Assembly: GCA_041494885.1 (NCBI GenBank)
Contig: JBGQBO010000010.1
Span: 62,001 to 126,000 of the forward strand
DNA from: JAIQFV01 sp041494885
Lineage (GTDB): Bacteria > Acidobacteriota > Terriglobia > JAIQFV01
Reading direction: 5' to 3'
Length of the DNA: 64,000 nt
Within the stretch, counting starts at the first letter, position 1. Each line of letters begins with the position of its first letter. Below are positions 1 to 8,520 of this stretch, piece after piece. Position numbers and translations under genes: made by a program. The notes below the pieces were generated by a model. That model had not been told where the DNA came from and made no database searches. It saw only the letters and a program-made list of their open reading frames with translations.

Positions 1-1
1 C

Positions 2-673
2 GGGCTGCAGTTCAGTACCTCCTATACCTGGTCTCACTCCATCGATTGGATTTCTCTCAGCTCTCCATCCGCATCGACCATGATGGCGCAGGACAGCTAC
101 AATCTGCGGAATGAAAAGGGTTCCTCTGACTATGATGCGCGGCACCATTTCAACATCAGCTACATTTATGATTTCCCATTCAAGGGAAATCGTCTGGTGG
201 AGGGCTGGCAGATCGCGGGAATCACAACTTTCCAGTCCGGCAACCCATTAGACATCATTGTTTCGGGCGCCGGCCCGACCGGTTTTGCCACGCGACGAGC
301 CAACGTGGTGGGAGACCCCACCTTGTCGTCCAATCCCACGGTTTCGCAGTGGTTTAACATCGCCGCCTTTTGCACGCCCGGGGCGGCCGGCTGCGCAGGC
401 CCGCTCGTCTTCGGCAACGTGGGCCGAAATACGGTCACCGGACCCGGATTCAACGATTTTGATTGGTCGATCATTAAGAGGACCCGGATCAAAGAAAATA
501 TGAATGTCGAATTCCGAACGGAATTCTTCGACCTCTTCAACCATCCCAATTTCGGGCAGCCAGGACGAGTCGTGGGAGCCTCGAACTTCGGGCAGGTGAC
601 CAGCACGCGTTTTGGAACCGGTGATTCCGGTTCTTCGCGCCAGATCCAGTTTGCGCTGAAATTCATGTTTTAG
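2..673 (+). CDS. TonB-dependent receptor/Oar-like outer-membrane protein, C-terminal part
   Basis: The reading frame is open from the first base of the window, so this is the last 223 residues of a longer protein. The visible part has the features of the C-terminal beta-barrel of Oar-like TonB-dependent proteins: alternating hydrophobic/polar strands, a YDARHHFNISYIYDFPF segment, EFFDLFNHPNFGQP, and a terminal strand ending in phenylalanine (FALKFMF), the usual outer-membrane insertion signal. Proteins of this type are strongly expanded in acidobacteria, with an N-terminal carboxypeptidase-regulatory-like domain and a plug that would lie upstream of this window. The likely role is uptake of large substrates or surface binding in the outer membrane; the substrate cannot be told. 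A folded RNA-like element and an intrinsic terminator follow the stop codon. Confidence 0.88.
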   Translation, partial: GLQFSTSYTWSHSIDWISLSSPSASTMMAQDSYNLRNEKGSSDYDARHHFNISYIYDFPFKGNRLVEGWQIAGITTFQSGNPLDIIVSGAGPTGFATRRANVVGDPTLSSNPTVSQWFNIAAFCTPGAAGCAGPLVFGNVGRNTVTGPGFNDFDWSIIKRTRIKENMNVEFRTEFFDLFNHPNFGQPGRVVGASNFGQVTSTRFGTGDSGSSRQIQFALKFMF

Positions 674-721
674 GAGGTCCATGGCAGAACGCCTCCTTGG
701 CCGCCCTGCCGTGTTACCAGT

Positions 722-812
722 TTGAAGCGAGGAGAACTCAGGCAGACCCGCCCCGGGGACCCGGGATCGCAAGACCCCGAGTCTCCGGGGCGGTGAGGGA
801 CCTTCGCTTCAA
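722..812 (+). ncRNA. Unassigned structured RNA candidate upstream of a terminator
   Basis: A long stacked helix can be drawn by eye. TTGAAGCGA (722-730) pairs perfectly with TCGCTTCAA (804-812). Inside, 13 bases starting CCGCCCCGG (about 749-761) pair with GTCTCCGGGGCGG (781-793) with a single G-U wobble, and a CGGG/CCCG tip closes the loop. It lies 49 nt after the TonB-dependent gene and 25 nt before a perfect intrinsic terminator. It could be a 3' UTR element, a small RNA or a cis-regulator. It matches no riboswitch consensus that I recognise. Confidence 0.4.
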
Positions 813-837
813 TGTACGCCGATGCTACCTCCTGTGA

Positions 838-870
838 CCAGGGGAGAAACCTTTCTCCCCTGGTTTTTTT
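838..870 (+). terminator. Rho-independent terminator
   Basis: A perfect 12-bp stem, CCAGGGGAGAAA (838-849) with TTTCTCCCCTGG (852-863) and a 2-nt loop, is followed directly by seven Ts. It ends transcription from the TonB-dependent gene and/or the structured element just upstream. Confidence 0.9.
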
Positions 871-1035
871 TGTGATTCATTCCGCCGATTGCATGAATAA
901 GTCAAAATTCTATCGACATCCTCCCGCACTCCCATTGCACAAAAGCCGCTCCGAGGTGATAATGACGTTTTTTCGCCCGAGACCAGGTCCAAGCTGGCAG
1001 GCCGGAAATATGAATTGTCATTTCGAGGACTTCGA

Positions 1036-2433
1036 ATGCGCCGCAGAGCTCTGAATACTGTGTGGGGAATGATTCCAACACTCCTGATTCTCCTTTCGAT
1101 TGGTTATTCCTTCGCCCAGCCGAGCAATATCCATGTCCCGATACAGCAGCGGGGTGAGTTGCTGAACGGTCTCAAGCTTGTCGTCGTCGAGCGCCAAAAT
1201 CAACCCACGGCGACCGTCCTCCTGGTGACTTTTGCCGGGTCGAATGCCGACGAATCGGGCAAGGCAGGAACCGCCGCGGTCACGGCCAGGATGCTGCTGG
1301 CCGCCACCCCGCAACGAAAAAGAGCTCAAATTGCCGACGACCTGGCCGGAGAAGGACTGAGTGCTTCGTCGTACGCCGACTATGATGCGAGCTGGTTCCG
1401 TGTCAGCGGACCGGTCAAGGATGTCCGGACGATGCTGGAGGAGTTGAGCGATCTTCTTCTTACCTCCACCTTTGATGAAAAAGAACTGGCACAACTCAAG
1501 GACGAGACAAAAAACAGCCTCCTCGAGCGACACCGTGATCCAAGGGCCTTGGCAGAACTTTATTTCCGCGAAAAACTTTACGGAATGCATCCCTACGGTT
1601 TCCCGGCGGAGGGCGTCCCTCGCATGGTCAACGATGTCTCGGCCGCCGACTGCCTTAAGTTCTATCAGAGGTATTACCACCCGAATAACGCCATGCTGCT
1701 GGTGGTGGGTGGAGTGCACGCAGATGATATTGAGACCAAGGTGCGTGTCCTCCTGGGAGCGTGGAAAAACATTCCCGCTCCTCCCGTCTTTCCGAAAACC
1801 GCCAAACAGCCGGTCGGCGTTCAGATCCGCATCGTGGACCGTCCCAGTAGCGACCCCGCCCAAATTCTCCTGGGACGCGTTGGCGTGCAGCGAACCTCCC
1901 GCGACTATTACAACCTGGAGATGCTGAATTTCGTTCTGGGGGGCGAGGGATTCGCGTCGCGCTTCACGGAACGGCTCCAAAAGAAGGATCACTTAGCTTC
2001 AAACGTTTCCAGCGCTTTTGAATACCATCTCAGCGGAGGTGAATGGAAGGTTCGTCTTTCCACCGCGTCAGAGAACGCTCCCACCGCGCTGGCGGAAATC
2101 ATCGACGAAATCAAACGAATCCGCGATGCCAGGGGATCGGAGCAGGAACTGGCTGCGGCCGTTACAGCTCAGACCTCGCAAATCGCAGCGAAAATGCAAA
2201 GCAATGACCAGATTGCCGACGCGCTTGCACGCATTGAGGTTTTCAATTTGGCCTTTGATACCTACACCGCTTATTCTGCGCACCTTGCCCGCGTTTCCGC
2301 AGAGCAGGTCCAACAGGCTGCCCGTGAGTATCTCGATCCCGATTCCCTCGTGGTGGTGGTGATTGGAAACGCCTCAGTCATGAAGGAAGGCCTTGAAAAA
2401 CTGGGCTCAGTCGAAGTCTTCCCCGGCGACTAA
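1036..2433 (+). CDS. M16-family (insulinase-like) protein without the zinc motif
   Basis: A 465-residue protein with a signal peptide (residues 1-27, cleavage likely YSFA|Q), so it is exported. It has the two-domain M16 fold: an N-terminal region (about 40-175) with the FREKLYGMHPYGFP and YYHPNNAMLLVVGG segments, and a C-terminal region with the LGGEGFASRFTERLQKK motif typical of M16B proteins. The HxxEH zinc-binding motif expected near residues 55-75 is absent (the region reads NADESGKAGTAAVTARML). It therefore resembles the non-catalytic partner of two-subunit M16B peptidases, which supplies the Arg/Tyr substrate-binding part. No catalytic partner is next to it. The ATG at 1036 is preferred over an upstream TTG because GAGGA lies 7 nt before it and the signal peptide starts there. 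Confidence 0.85.
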   Translation: MRRRALNTVWGMIPTLLILLSIGYSFAQPSNIHVPIQQRGELLNGLKLVVVERQNQPTATVLLVTFAGSNADESGKAGTAAVTARMLLAATPQRKRAQIADDLAGEGLSASSYADYDASWFRVSGPVKDVRTMLEELSDLLLTSTFDEKELAQLKDETKNSLLERHRDPRALAELYFREKLYGMHPYGFPAEGVPRMVNDVSAADCLKFYQRYYHPNNAMLLVVGGVHADDIETKVRVLLGAWKNIPAPPVFPKTAKQPVGVQIRIVDRPSSDPAQILLGRVGVQRTSRDYYNLEMLNFVLGGEGFASRFTERLQKKDHLASNVSSAFEYHLSGGEWKVRLSTASENAPTALAEIIDEIKRIRDARGSEQELAAAVTAQTSQIAAKMQSNDQIADALARIEVFNLAFDTYTAYSAHLARVSAEQVQQAAREYLDPDSLVVVVIGNASVMKEGLEKLGSVEVFPGD

Positions 2434-2790
2434 TCCGCTTATTTTCACCCGTCCGCTTCAAGATGAATTCCGAGGTTGAAGCTTGTCTTTTAGGCCCGGA
2501 GGGCCATCAGAGAGTAGCCCCACCTGAGCTCCGTCCCGCGCTTTTTGCGGGGGAGCGAGGGTGGGGTCAGAATGGGGAAAAAGGCCCGAGCCCCGCTTGC
2601 GGGGCGACAGACTCATCTTACGCCCCAACATACCGATCGTCGGGTTCATTGCCGTGCACAACGTGTGGCCGCCCTCCGAGGCGCTGTGGCCTTCCGAGCA
2701 CAAGAAAAATATCCTTCCGCCAATCTTTTGTAAGATTCTTGCGAGAGCTTATAGCCCGGGCATTCTGGATCAGTACGCGGGAGGGAAAAA
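2434..2790. repeat. Intergenic hairpin repeat region (first copy of a GAGTAGCC-type repeat)
   Basis: No gene is supported here. The region holds a chain of hairpins: GGCCC-GGA-GGGCC (2493-2505), then GAGAGTAGCCCC, a long stem CCCCACC (2518-2524) with GGTGGGG (2560-2566) enclosing GCTCC/GGAGC and CCCGC/GCGGG, and GCCCCGC-TT-GCGGGGC (2590-2605). A related layout is found at 8233-8318. Confidence 0.6.
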
Positions 2791-3276
2791 ATGAGATGTC
2801 CCCAATGTGGTTATGTTCAAGGCCGGAGCGAGGAATGTGTCCGGTGCGGCAGAACCCTCGCCCAATTCAGACCTCGGCCTTCAATAAATAATGGAACATC
2901 AGGCAACGAATCCGGAAAGCATCTGTTATCGACCCCCCTATACATTCCCTCCTGCCCTGCCTCGCAAGACAAAAAGGATCCCAAGGCGGCGGCGTGGTTG
3001 AATTTTTTCTTTCCCGGTGTCGGTTATATGTATTCCGGTCGAATCTTCTTCGGGATCTCGCTGTTGTTGATTTTTCTCAGTTGTGCCCTGGGAACCATGC
3101 TTGGCATCTATGCTCTCATGCCGGTCAGCATCGGGATGTCAATTGTCTCCATCCTGGACTCTTATAGGAGCAAGATTAAGCACAACCGCGCGGTGAATGG
3201 GCAGCTCTCCCGCGGGAGTTCACGTCCCGATGCCCTTCAAGCCGATGCCCTAGATGCTGATTCTCCGAGGTTTTGA
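2791..3276 (+). CDS. Zinc-ribbon membrane protein, TM2-like
   Basis: A 161-residue protein. It opens with a four-cysteine zinc ribbon (C3, C6, C16, C19: CPQC...CVRC), followed by a polar linker and a hydrophobic region from about residue 68 to 125. This region contains FFFPGVGYMYSGR and then one or two long hydrophobic helices, as in TM2-domain and related short membrane proteins. The C-terminus is polar. Function is unknown; such proteins are usually predicted inner-membrane proteins with a cytoplasmic zinc ribbon. A GGGAGG ribosome-binding site precedes the ATG. It stands alone between two intergenic regions. Confidence 0.75.
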   Translation: MRCPQCGYVQGRSEECVRCGRTLAQFRPRPSINNGTSGNESGKHLLSTPLYIPSCPASQDKKDPKAAAWLNFFFPGVGYMYSGRIFFGISLLLIFLSCALGTMLGIYALMPVSIGMSIVSILDSYRSKIKHNRAVNGQLSRGSSRPDALQADALDADSPRF

Positions 3277-3630
3277 GAAGCCGCTAAAAGCATCGCTGCA
3301 TGACCTTTTCGTGTCCTGACAGAGAACCAACAGGGAATAATGGGACGCCGGTTAGAAATTCCTTCTCTCAGGGCTTCTGCCAGGCGGCCGTTGTGTTTGC
3401 ATTCCCCGAACCACCCGATTCATCGGGGTGTTAACCGTTCTCTTCCCATTTGCAATCAAACCGATTCATCGGATTCTTCTTCTGAAATATCCTCCATCGT
3501 TAATAGAGTAGGATTTTCTTCCTCGCGAAGCCGTTGAAACGGCTGTAATCCATTCTTGTAAATCTACTGGACACCCTGATGGATCGGGGTGCTGTTCAAA
3601 TTCAACCCGAATTCAGGTATTCTTCCACCC
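3277..3630. other. Intergenic region, no gene seen
   Basis: Only short spurious reading frames are present. A short repeated phrase, CCGATTCATCGG, occurs twice (about 3417 and 3460) and a similar GATCGGGG lies near 3582. No promoter or terminator could be assigned with confidence. Confidence 0.4.
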
Positions 3631-4743
3631 ATGAGTATGGTGCTCCAGGAAAATGTTCCATTGGCGCCGAAGACGACGCTGGGGATTGGTGGTCCGGCCC
3701 GATTCTTTGTCGAGGCGCAGGATGAAGCCACCCTTATCGAGGGCTTTCAATTTTCGCGGGAGAAGCAGGTTCCCTTTTTTGTTCTGGGCGGGGGAAGCAA
3801 CATCGTTGTCGCCGATGACGGTTTCCCCGGCCTGGTCGTTCACATTTCGATTCAAGGCCGAGAGCGCGTACCGGGAAGCCCAACGGATCCGGCCGAAAGG
3901 ATCTACCGTGTCGGCGCCGGGGTCGACTGGGATCAGTTCGTCGATTTTTGCGTGGGTCAAAACCTGGCCGGGGTGGAATGTTTGAGCGGCATTCCCGGCT
4001 CGATCGGCGGCACCCCCATTCAAAACGTGGGCGCTTATGGGCAGGAGGTTTCCAGCGTCATCCGCTCCGTTCGCGTGTATGACCGACGCAAAGAAGAAAT
4101 TCGTGAACTTGAAAATGGCGAATGTGGCTTTTCCTATCGAATGAGTATTTTTAACACCACCGAACGTGACCGCTACATCGTCCTTGCGGTCACCTATGCG
4201 CTTCATGCGGGTGATCCTCCGACGCTCCGGTACGCGGATCTGGAACGCTACTTCCGAAGTGCGGCCTTGAACCCTTCCCTGCGGGACGTTCGCGAAGCCG
4301 TGCTGAGCATCCGCCGACGGAAGGCGATGCTGTGGGTCCCTGAGGATCCCAACAGCCACAGCGTCGGCTCTTTCTTCAAGAATCCCGTTGTGAAGCGATC
4401 TTTCCTTGAGGAACTTCAGAAACTTTATCCCGGTGTGGACATCCCTCACTATCCCGCTCCCAACGCCCCTTTGACTGGAGAAAGCTCCCAGGACGCGGTC
4501 AAAATAGCCGCCGCGTGGCTCATCGAACAGGCGGGCTTTTCCGAGGGTTATCCCCTGGAATCACAAAGAAAAAGTCGCGTCGGCATCTCCAGCAAACACA
4601 CCTTGGCGCTGATCAACCGGGGTGAAGGCACGGCGCATGAGATCCTGGAACTGATGCGCGAGGTCCAGTCCGGCGTGGAGAAGAAGTTCGGCCTGCGGCT
4701 GGAAACCGAACCCGACTTCGTTGGGTTTGCAAATCACCCGTAG
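3631..4743 (+). CDS. murB: UDP-N-acetylenolpyruvoylglucosamine reductase
   Basis: MurB uses NADPH and bound FAD to reduce UDP-GlcNAc-enolpyruvate to UDP-MurNAc in the cytoplasmic steps of peptidoglycan synthesis. The 370-residue protein has the expected order: TTLGIGGPARFF and VLGGGSNIVVADDG for FAD binding, LSGIPGSIGGTPIQNVGAYG in the FAD domain, and GSFFKNPV carrying the catalytic serine region. The C-terminal ALINRGEGTAHEIL segment carries the catalytic glutamate region. The length and the YRMS insert fit the type I (E. coli-like) enzyme. The ATG at 3631 is chosen over an upstream GTG (3589) because the conserved protein begins there; the ribosome-binding site is weak. It is not within a dcw-type cell-wall cluster here. 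Confidence 0.96.
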   Translation: MSMVLQENVPLAPKTTLGIGGPARFFVEAQDEATLIEGFQFSREKQVPFFVLGGGSNIVVADDGFPGLVVHISIQGRERVPGSPTDPAERIYRVGAGVDWDQFVDFCVGQNLAGVECLSGIPGSIGGTPIQNVGAYGQEVSSVIRSVRVYDRRKEEIRELENGECGFSYRMSIFNTTERDRYIVLAVTYALHAGDPPTLRYADLERYFRSAALNPSLRDVREAVLSIRRRKAMLWVPEDPNSHSVGSFFKNPVVKRSFLEELQKLYPGVDIPHYPAPNAPLTGESSQDAVKIAAAWLIEQAGFSEGYPLESQRKSRVGISSKHTLALINRGEGTAHEILELMREVQSGVEKKFGLRLETEPDFVGFANHP

Positions 4744-5267
4744 TGAACTCGTCGTGCCGGTGTAGTCCCGGTGTAGTCCCGACTTCAGTCGGTCCCTGCA
4801 TTTCGGTCAAACCCTTCCCGCTTCCCGCATGCCGTGGTAAGACCGACTTCAGTCGGTCCTTCCATTTTGCTCAACCCTTCCCGCCGTATCCTCCCGTCAA
4901 TTTTCATTTTGCTTTTTCTTTCCGATTTGCTAAAGTCGGTGCGCTTGTTTGTGGGGATAACGGCTCAATTTCAGCACAAGGAATTTTCCTACATCATCTT
5001 CCCCTCACGGGGTCTTTCGGCAGGCCGAATGTCTCGAAGGATTCTTCGTGGGCTCACAATGGACTGCTCTCAGGAAGCCCGAACCCTGAGACTTCAGGGT
5101 TGCTTTACCATTTTGAGATGGACCCCTGTTTTTCTTAACGCGTTCGAAGGTGAGTGAGAGTCGCGGGGGGGCTTCATACTTCGAGGACATCTTCTCGTCC
5201 TTGACTGCGGGATCATTTAAGAAACCATTTTTGAACCGAGCGCATCGAGGGAGGGTGGAGAACCAAT
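4744..5267. repeat. Intergenic region with tandem palindromic repeats
   Basis: Two copies of a roughly 64-bp unit start at about 4779 and 4843. Each opens with the palindrome CCGACTTCAGTCGG (extended in the second copy to GACCGACTTCAGTCGGTC, 4841-4858), followed by a CATTT...CAACCCTTCCCGC tail. Before them GTGTAGTCCCG occurs twice in tandem (about 4761-4781). The rest, to 5267, shows no supported gene; only short out-of-context frames are seen. Confidence 0.6.
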
Positions 5268-6206
5268 ATGAAACGAGGAATAAAATACCTAGCTGTTGTG
5301 ATGGCCGCGGCCCTGTTGCTTGCGGGGACGGCGGTCATGATGGCACAAGCCAAAGATTCGGAAGCCGATCTTTACACCGCCTGGTACAACGAAAAAGATG
5401 CGGCCAAGAAGGCCGATGTGGCCAAGAAATATCTCGACAAATATCCCAAGGGACAGTACGCGGCCTACATGCAGCAATCCGTGACAGAGTACCAGTTCCA
5501 GCAATTTGCCGCGGCCTGGCAGAGCCACAACTCCGCCGATCTGTTCAATCGGGCCAAGGAATTTCTCGCCAACCCGCCGGAGGGCGTTGAAGCGATCACC
5601 TTTCTATACTGGCCGGCGCTCGAAAGTCATCGTCTGACCCGGGCTAAAGACTACACACTGGCCAAAGACGGGCGTGATTTTACCCAGAAGGCAATTACCG
5701 ATATCGAAGCCGGCAAGGTGCCCGCCATGGTGCAGGACAAGGCGAAATGGGACGGGGGAGAGAAGAACAAGGTCCTCGGTGTTTTCTATCAGAACCTGGG
5801 CCTCATCGATGCCCATGATAAGTCCACCGACCAGGCGATCGCCGAACTTCAGAAGGCCCTGGCGACTGACCCCAAAGAGCCCTATTCCGCCTTTCAACTC
5901 GGCCTGATCTTTCAGGGCAAGTACGATGAAGATCTAAAAAAATACACCGCCCTCACCGACAAAGAGACCCCTGACGCCAAAGCCCAGTTGGATGTAATCC
6001 ACAAGGATGCGGATGACACCATCGACGCTTTCGGCCGATTCCTGGCACTCACCGAGGGTCAGGCCCAATGGACCAGTCAAAGGAATTCCGTGGATGCGGT
6101 GCTCAAGGAATACTGGAAGACCCGTCATCCGGAGGACCCCAACGGGGCTCAAAAGGCAGTCGACAAGTACAAGACTCCAGTGGGCACCTCGGCGCCCGGA
6201 ATATAG
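5268..6206 (+). CDS. Secreted TPR-like protein of unknown function
   Basis: A 312-residue protein with a clear signal peptide (residues 1-28, ending MMAQA|K). The mature part is alpha-helical and TPR-like: NLGLIDAHDKSTDQAIAELQ KALATDPKEPYSAFQLGLIF is a good TPR pair at about residues 180-220, and earlier helices carry DKYPKGQYAAYMQQS. Such proteins act as periplasmic scaffolds; partner and role are not known. A GGAG ribosome-binding site lies just upstream of the ATG. It appears to be a single gene followed by a separate aminotransferase. Confidence 0.75.
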   Translation: MKRGIKYLAVVMAAALLLAGTAVMMAQAKDSEADLYTAWYNEKDAAKKADVAKKYLDKYPKGQYAAYMQQSVTEYQFQQFAAAWQSHNSADLFNRAKEFLANPPEGVEAITFLYWPALESHRLTRAKDYTLAKDGRDFTQKAITDIEAGKVPAMVQDKAKWDGGEKNKVLGVFYQNLGLIDAHDKSTDQAIAELQKALATDPKEPYSAFQLGLIFQGKYDEDLKKYTALTDKETPDAKAQLDVIHKDADDTIDAFGRFLALTEGQAQWTSQRNSVDAVLKEYWKTRHPEDPNGAQKAVDKYKTPVGTSAPGI

Positions 6207-6394
6207 CACGATGCGGCAGGATGAACGTCAGCGGGATTCCGCCGCGCTTTCGCGGTTGATCGATCCAGGCGCCCGCTTTGACCGATAGTAGATGCGCCGC
6301 TTGCCGGGATTTCTGAACCAGGAATCCGGTCCGCGGCGCTTCTCTTTGCTCTCGAGAATACCCGCACCCAACCCTGCTCAGCGCTCATCGAACT

Positions 6395-7663
6395 ATGAAT
6401 CCCTTTCATTTTTCCTCTCGCACGAACTGGGATCTGTCACCCAACGAACTCACGATGCGGGTGGCGGAGCATCGCCGCAAAGGACGGCCGGTGCTCGACC
6501 TTGCCGAGTCCAATCCCACGCGGTGCGAATTGTCTTTTCCGAGCGGAAAAATCCTGGGCGCATTTCTTCAACCTGAAAACCTCTCTTACGAACCCACGCC
6601 TCTAGGACTGCTTCAGGCGCGTGAGGCCGTGGCCGGATACTACGAATCGACGGCGGACCTGCGCATCGATCCGAAGCAGATTCTTCTCACCGCCGGCACC
6701 AGCGAAGCCTATTCGTTTCTGTTTCGTCTTCTCGCAGAACCCGGCGATCAGATTCTTGTCCCTCGTCCCAGCTATCCCCTGTTGGAATTCCTCGCCCGTC
6801 TCAATGATATCGACCTCAAGGCCTATACCCTCGAGTATCACCGGGGCTGGCATATCGATCTGAATTCAGTGGAGCGGGGACTCACGTCCAGAACTCGCGC
6901 CCTGCTGGTGGTGAATCCCAACAATCCCACCGGCTCGGGCATCCGCACGCAAGAGCGGGAGGCTTTGACCGCCTTCTGCCGCGATCATCAAATCGCCCTG
7001 ATTTCCGATGAGGTGTTCCTGGATTTTGAATTTGTGGACACCCTTTCCGGCGACCTCCCGCAATCCGAACCCCAGGGGACTCCCTCACGATCGTCGCCGG
7101 AGACGACGGGTTTGCGCTCGCTGGTCGGCACCACCGGGGCGCTTACTTTTTGTCTCAATGGGATTTCGAAAATGCTGGGATTGCCCCAGATGAAACTGGC
7201 GTGGATCGCCTCGAGCGGCCCGCCGGCCTTGCTGACGCCGGCGCTGGAACGGCTGGAGGTGATTGCCGATACTTATCTCTCGGTCGGAACCCCAATCCAG
7301 CGCGCCCTCCCCACAATGCTTCAAGAGGTCCGCCATATCATGCGCCCACAGATTCTGGCCCGCGTCCGCTCCAACCTTCACGCCCTCGATGAGCGCGTGG
7401 CTCAGACGGCGGGCCTTTGCGAGCGGTTGATGGCAGACGGAGGCTGGAGCGCCGTGCTCTCCATCCCCCGCACCGTGACGGAGGACGCCTGGGTCTTGCA
7501 GTGGCTGGACCAGGACGATGTATTTGTTCATCCCGGTTATTTTTTTGATTTTGAAAGCGACGGCCACATCGTCTTGAGCTTGATCCCGCCCGAACCCGTG
7601 TTTCGTGATGGCATCGACCGAATCTTCTCAAGGATTGAAAAAGTGCTGAAAGGCGGATCCTGA
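6395..7663 (+). CDS. PLP-dependent aminotransferase, class I/II
   Basis: A 422-residue fold-type I aminotransferase. Visible motifs are the ESNPTR opening, LTAGTSEAYSFLFRLL near the cofactor phosphate site, VVNPNNPTGSG for the substrate carboxylate and PLP ring, SDEVFLDFEF with the pyridine-nitrogen aspartate, and LNGISKMLGLPQMKLAW with the Schiff-base lysine at about K259. The exact substrate cannot be told; related proteins are annotated as aspartate/aromatic or alanine aminotransferases. There is a short insert (about residues 215-245, EPQGTPSRSSPETTGLRS) between the aspartate and the lysine segments. The start at 6395 is in keeping with the family's usual N-terminus. Confidence 0.88.
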   Translation: MNPFHFSSRTNWDLSPNELTMRVAEHRRKGRPVLDLAESNPTRCELSFPSGKILGAFLQPENLSYEPTPLGLLQAREAVAGYYESTADLRIDPKQILLTAGTSEAYSFLFRLLAEPGDQILVPRPSYPLLEFLARLNDIDLKAYTLEYHRGWHIDLNSVERGLTSRTRALLVVNPNNPTGSGIRTQEREALTAFCRDHQIALISDEVFLDFEFVDTLSGDLPQSEPQGTPSRSSPETTGLRSLVGTTGALTFCLNGISKMLGLPQMKLAWIASSGPPALLTPALERLEVIADTYLSVGTPIQRALPTMLQEVRHIMRPQILARVRSNLHALDERVAQTAGLCERLMADGGWSAVLSIPRTVTEDAWVLQWLDQDDVFVHPGYFFDFESDGHIVLSLIPPEPVFRDGIDRIFSRIEKVLKGGS

Positions 7664-8520
7664 TAATTCTCCGAACCCACATCCCTCGCCGCCTTGAGCA
7701 TAGTGACACTTCGATGGCGGGCTTGTTGTCCCGCCCGGGCAAGTATGAAAGAAGGAATAAAGGCTGAAAGGATCTAATACAAAAGTTGGTAAGAGAATTA
7801 CGTGGGGTAATTGGGGAATCCTCACGGTAGGGACGCCGCGGCGGACTATGCGCCCCTATGTTGAATCATGCACGGTTTGGGATCATATTCAAACCCGTTT
7901 GTATTACTGAGGATGAGAGAATAGAGTGACAGGAAAGAGTCTGAATAGGGGAATCACTGGGCCTCGCGGCTCTGCCGCTCATTATTGGGGAAAGGCTCGG
8001 CCTTTCCGGCTGACCCAAAGTCCTTGATCCCCTCTTGAGCCGCTAAAGCCCGCCGCCACTGGCGACGGGCCTTAGCAATCCATGGAAAAAAGGGGAAGAA
8101 GGCTCACCCCGGTAAGCCAAAGGCTTACCGCAATATTGAGCGGCAGAGCCGCCCGTCATCACCGAACTCATTCGCGAATGTCACTATAATTTAATCATTC
8201 TCAGTAGACTCCTAGGTTGATTCCCTTTTAAAGCCGCGCAGCGGCGAAATGGAGTAGCCTGGGGCGTGAGCCCCAGGAAGGACGCCAGCCTCCATCCAGG
8301 GAGCCCGCCTCGGCGGGCGGCATAACTCTTTTGTTCCATGGCAATAAAGAATAGTCCATTGATCCCTGCCGTTGTGTAAAAGAAAAACCAGTGGAAATAT
8401 CATCATGTTTCGGGAATAAAATCAGGCATGCCGGGGATTATTCCTTTCGGGGATTGAGGATCGGGAATTGTCATCATAGGGTTTCTCGGGGATCAGCTTC
8501 TGCATCTAACTGGAGCAAGT
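7664..8520. repeat. Long intergenic region packed with hairpins
   Basis: No gene is supported in about 850 bp. Perfect or near-perfect hairpins are GCGGC-TCT-GCCGC (7966-7978), GGAAAGGC-TCG-GCCTTTCC (7989-8007), a GCCCGCCGCC...GGCGACGGGC stem near 8047-8070, CGGTAAGCC-AAA-GGCTTACCG (8110-8130) and GCGGC-AGA-GCCGC (8140-8152). The last is the inverted copy of the first. Then comes a second copy of the GAGTAGCC-type repeat: GCCGC-GCA-GCGGC (8233-8245), GGAGTAGCC (8251-8259), CCTGGGGC-GTGA-GCCCCAGG (8258-8277) and GCCCGCC-TC-GGCGGGC (8303-8318). Confidence 0.65.

Noticed and set aside
166..772. Minus-strand open frames opposite the TonB-dependent gene
   Set aside because: They lie antisense to a clearly coding beta-barrel frame, and have no motif or start site; they are shadows of the real gene.
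4743..5157. Two open frames running through the palindromic repeats after murB
   Set aside because: They translate the repeats themselves in two frames and show no protein-like features.
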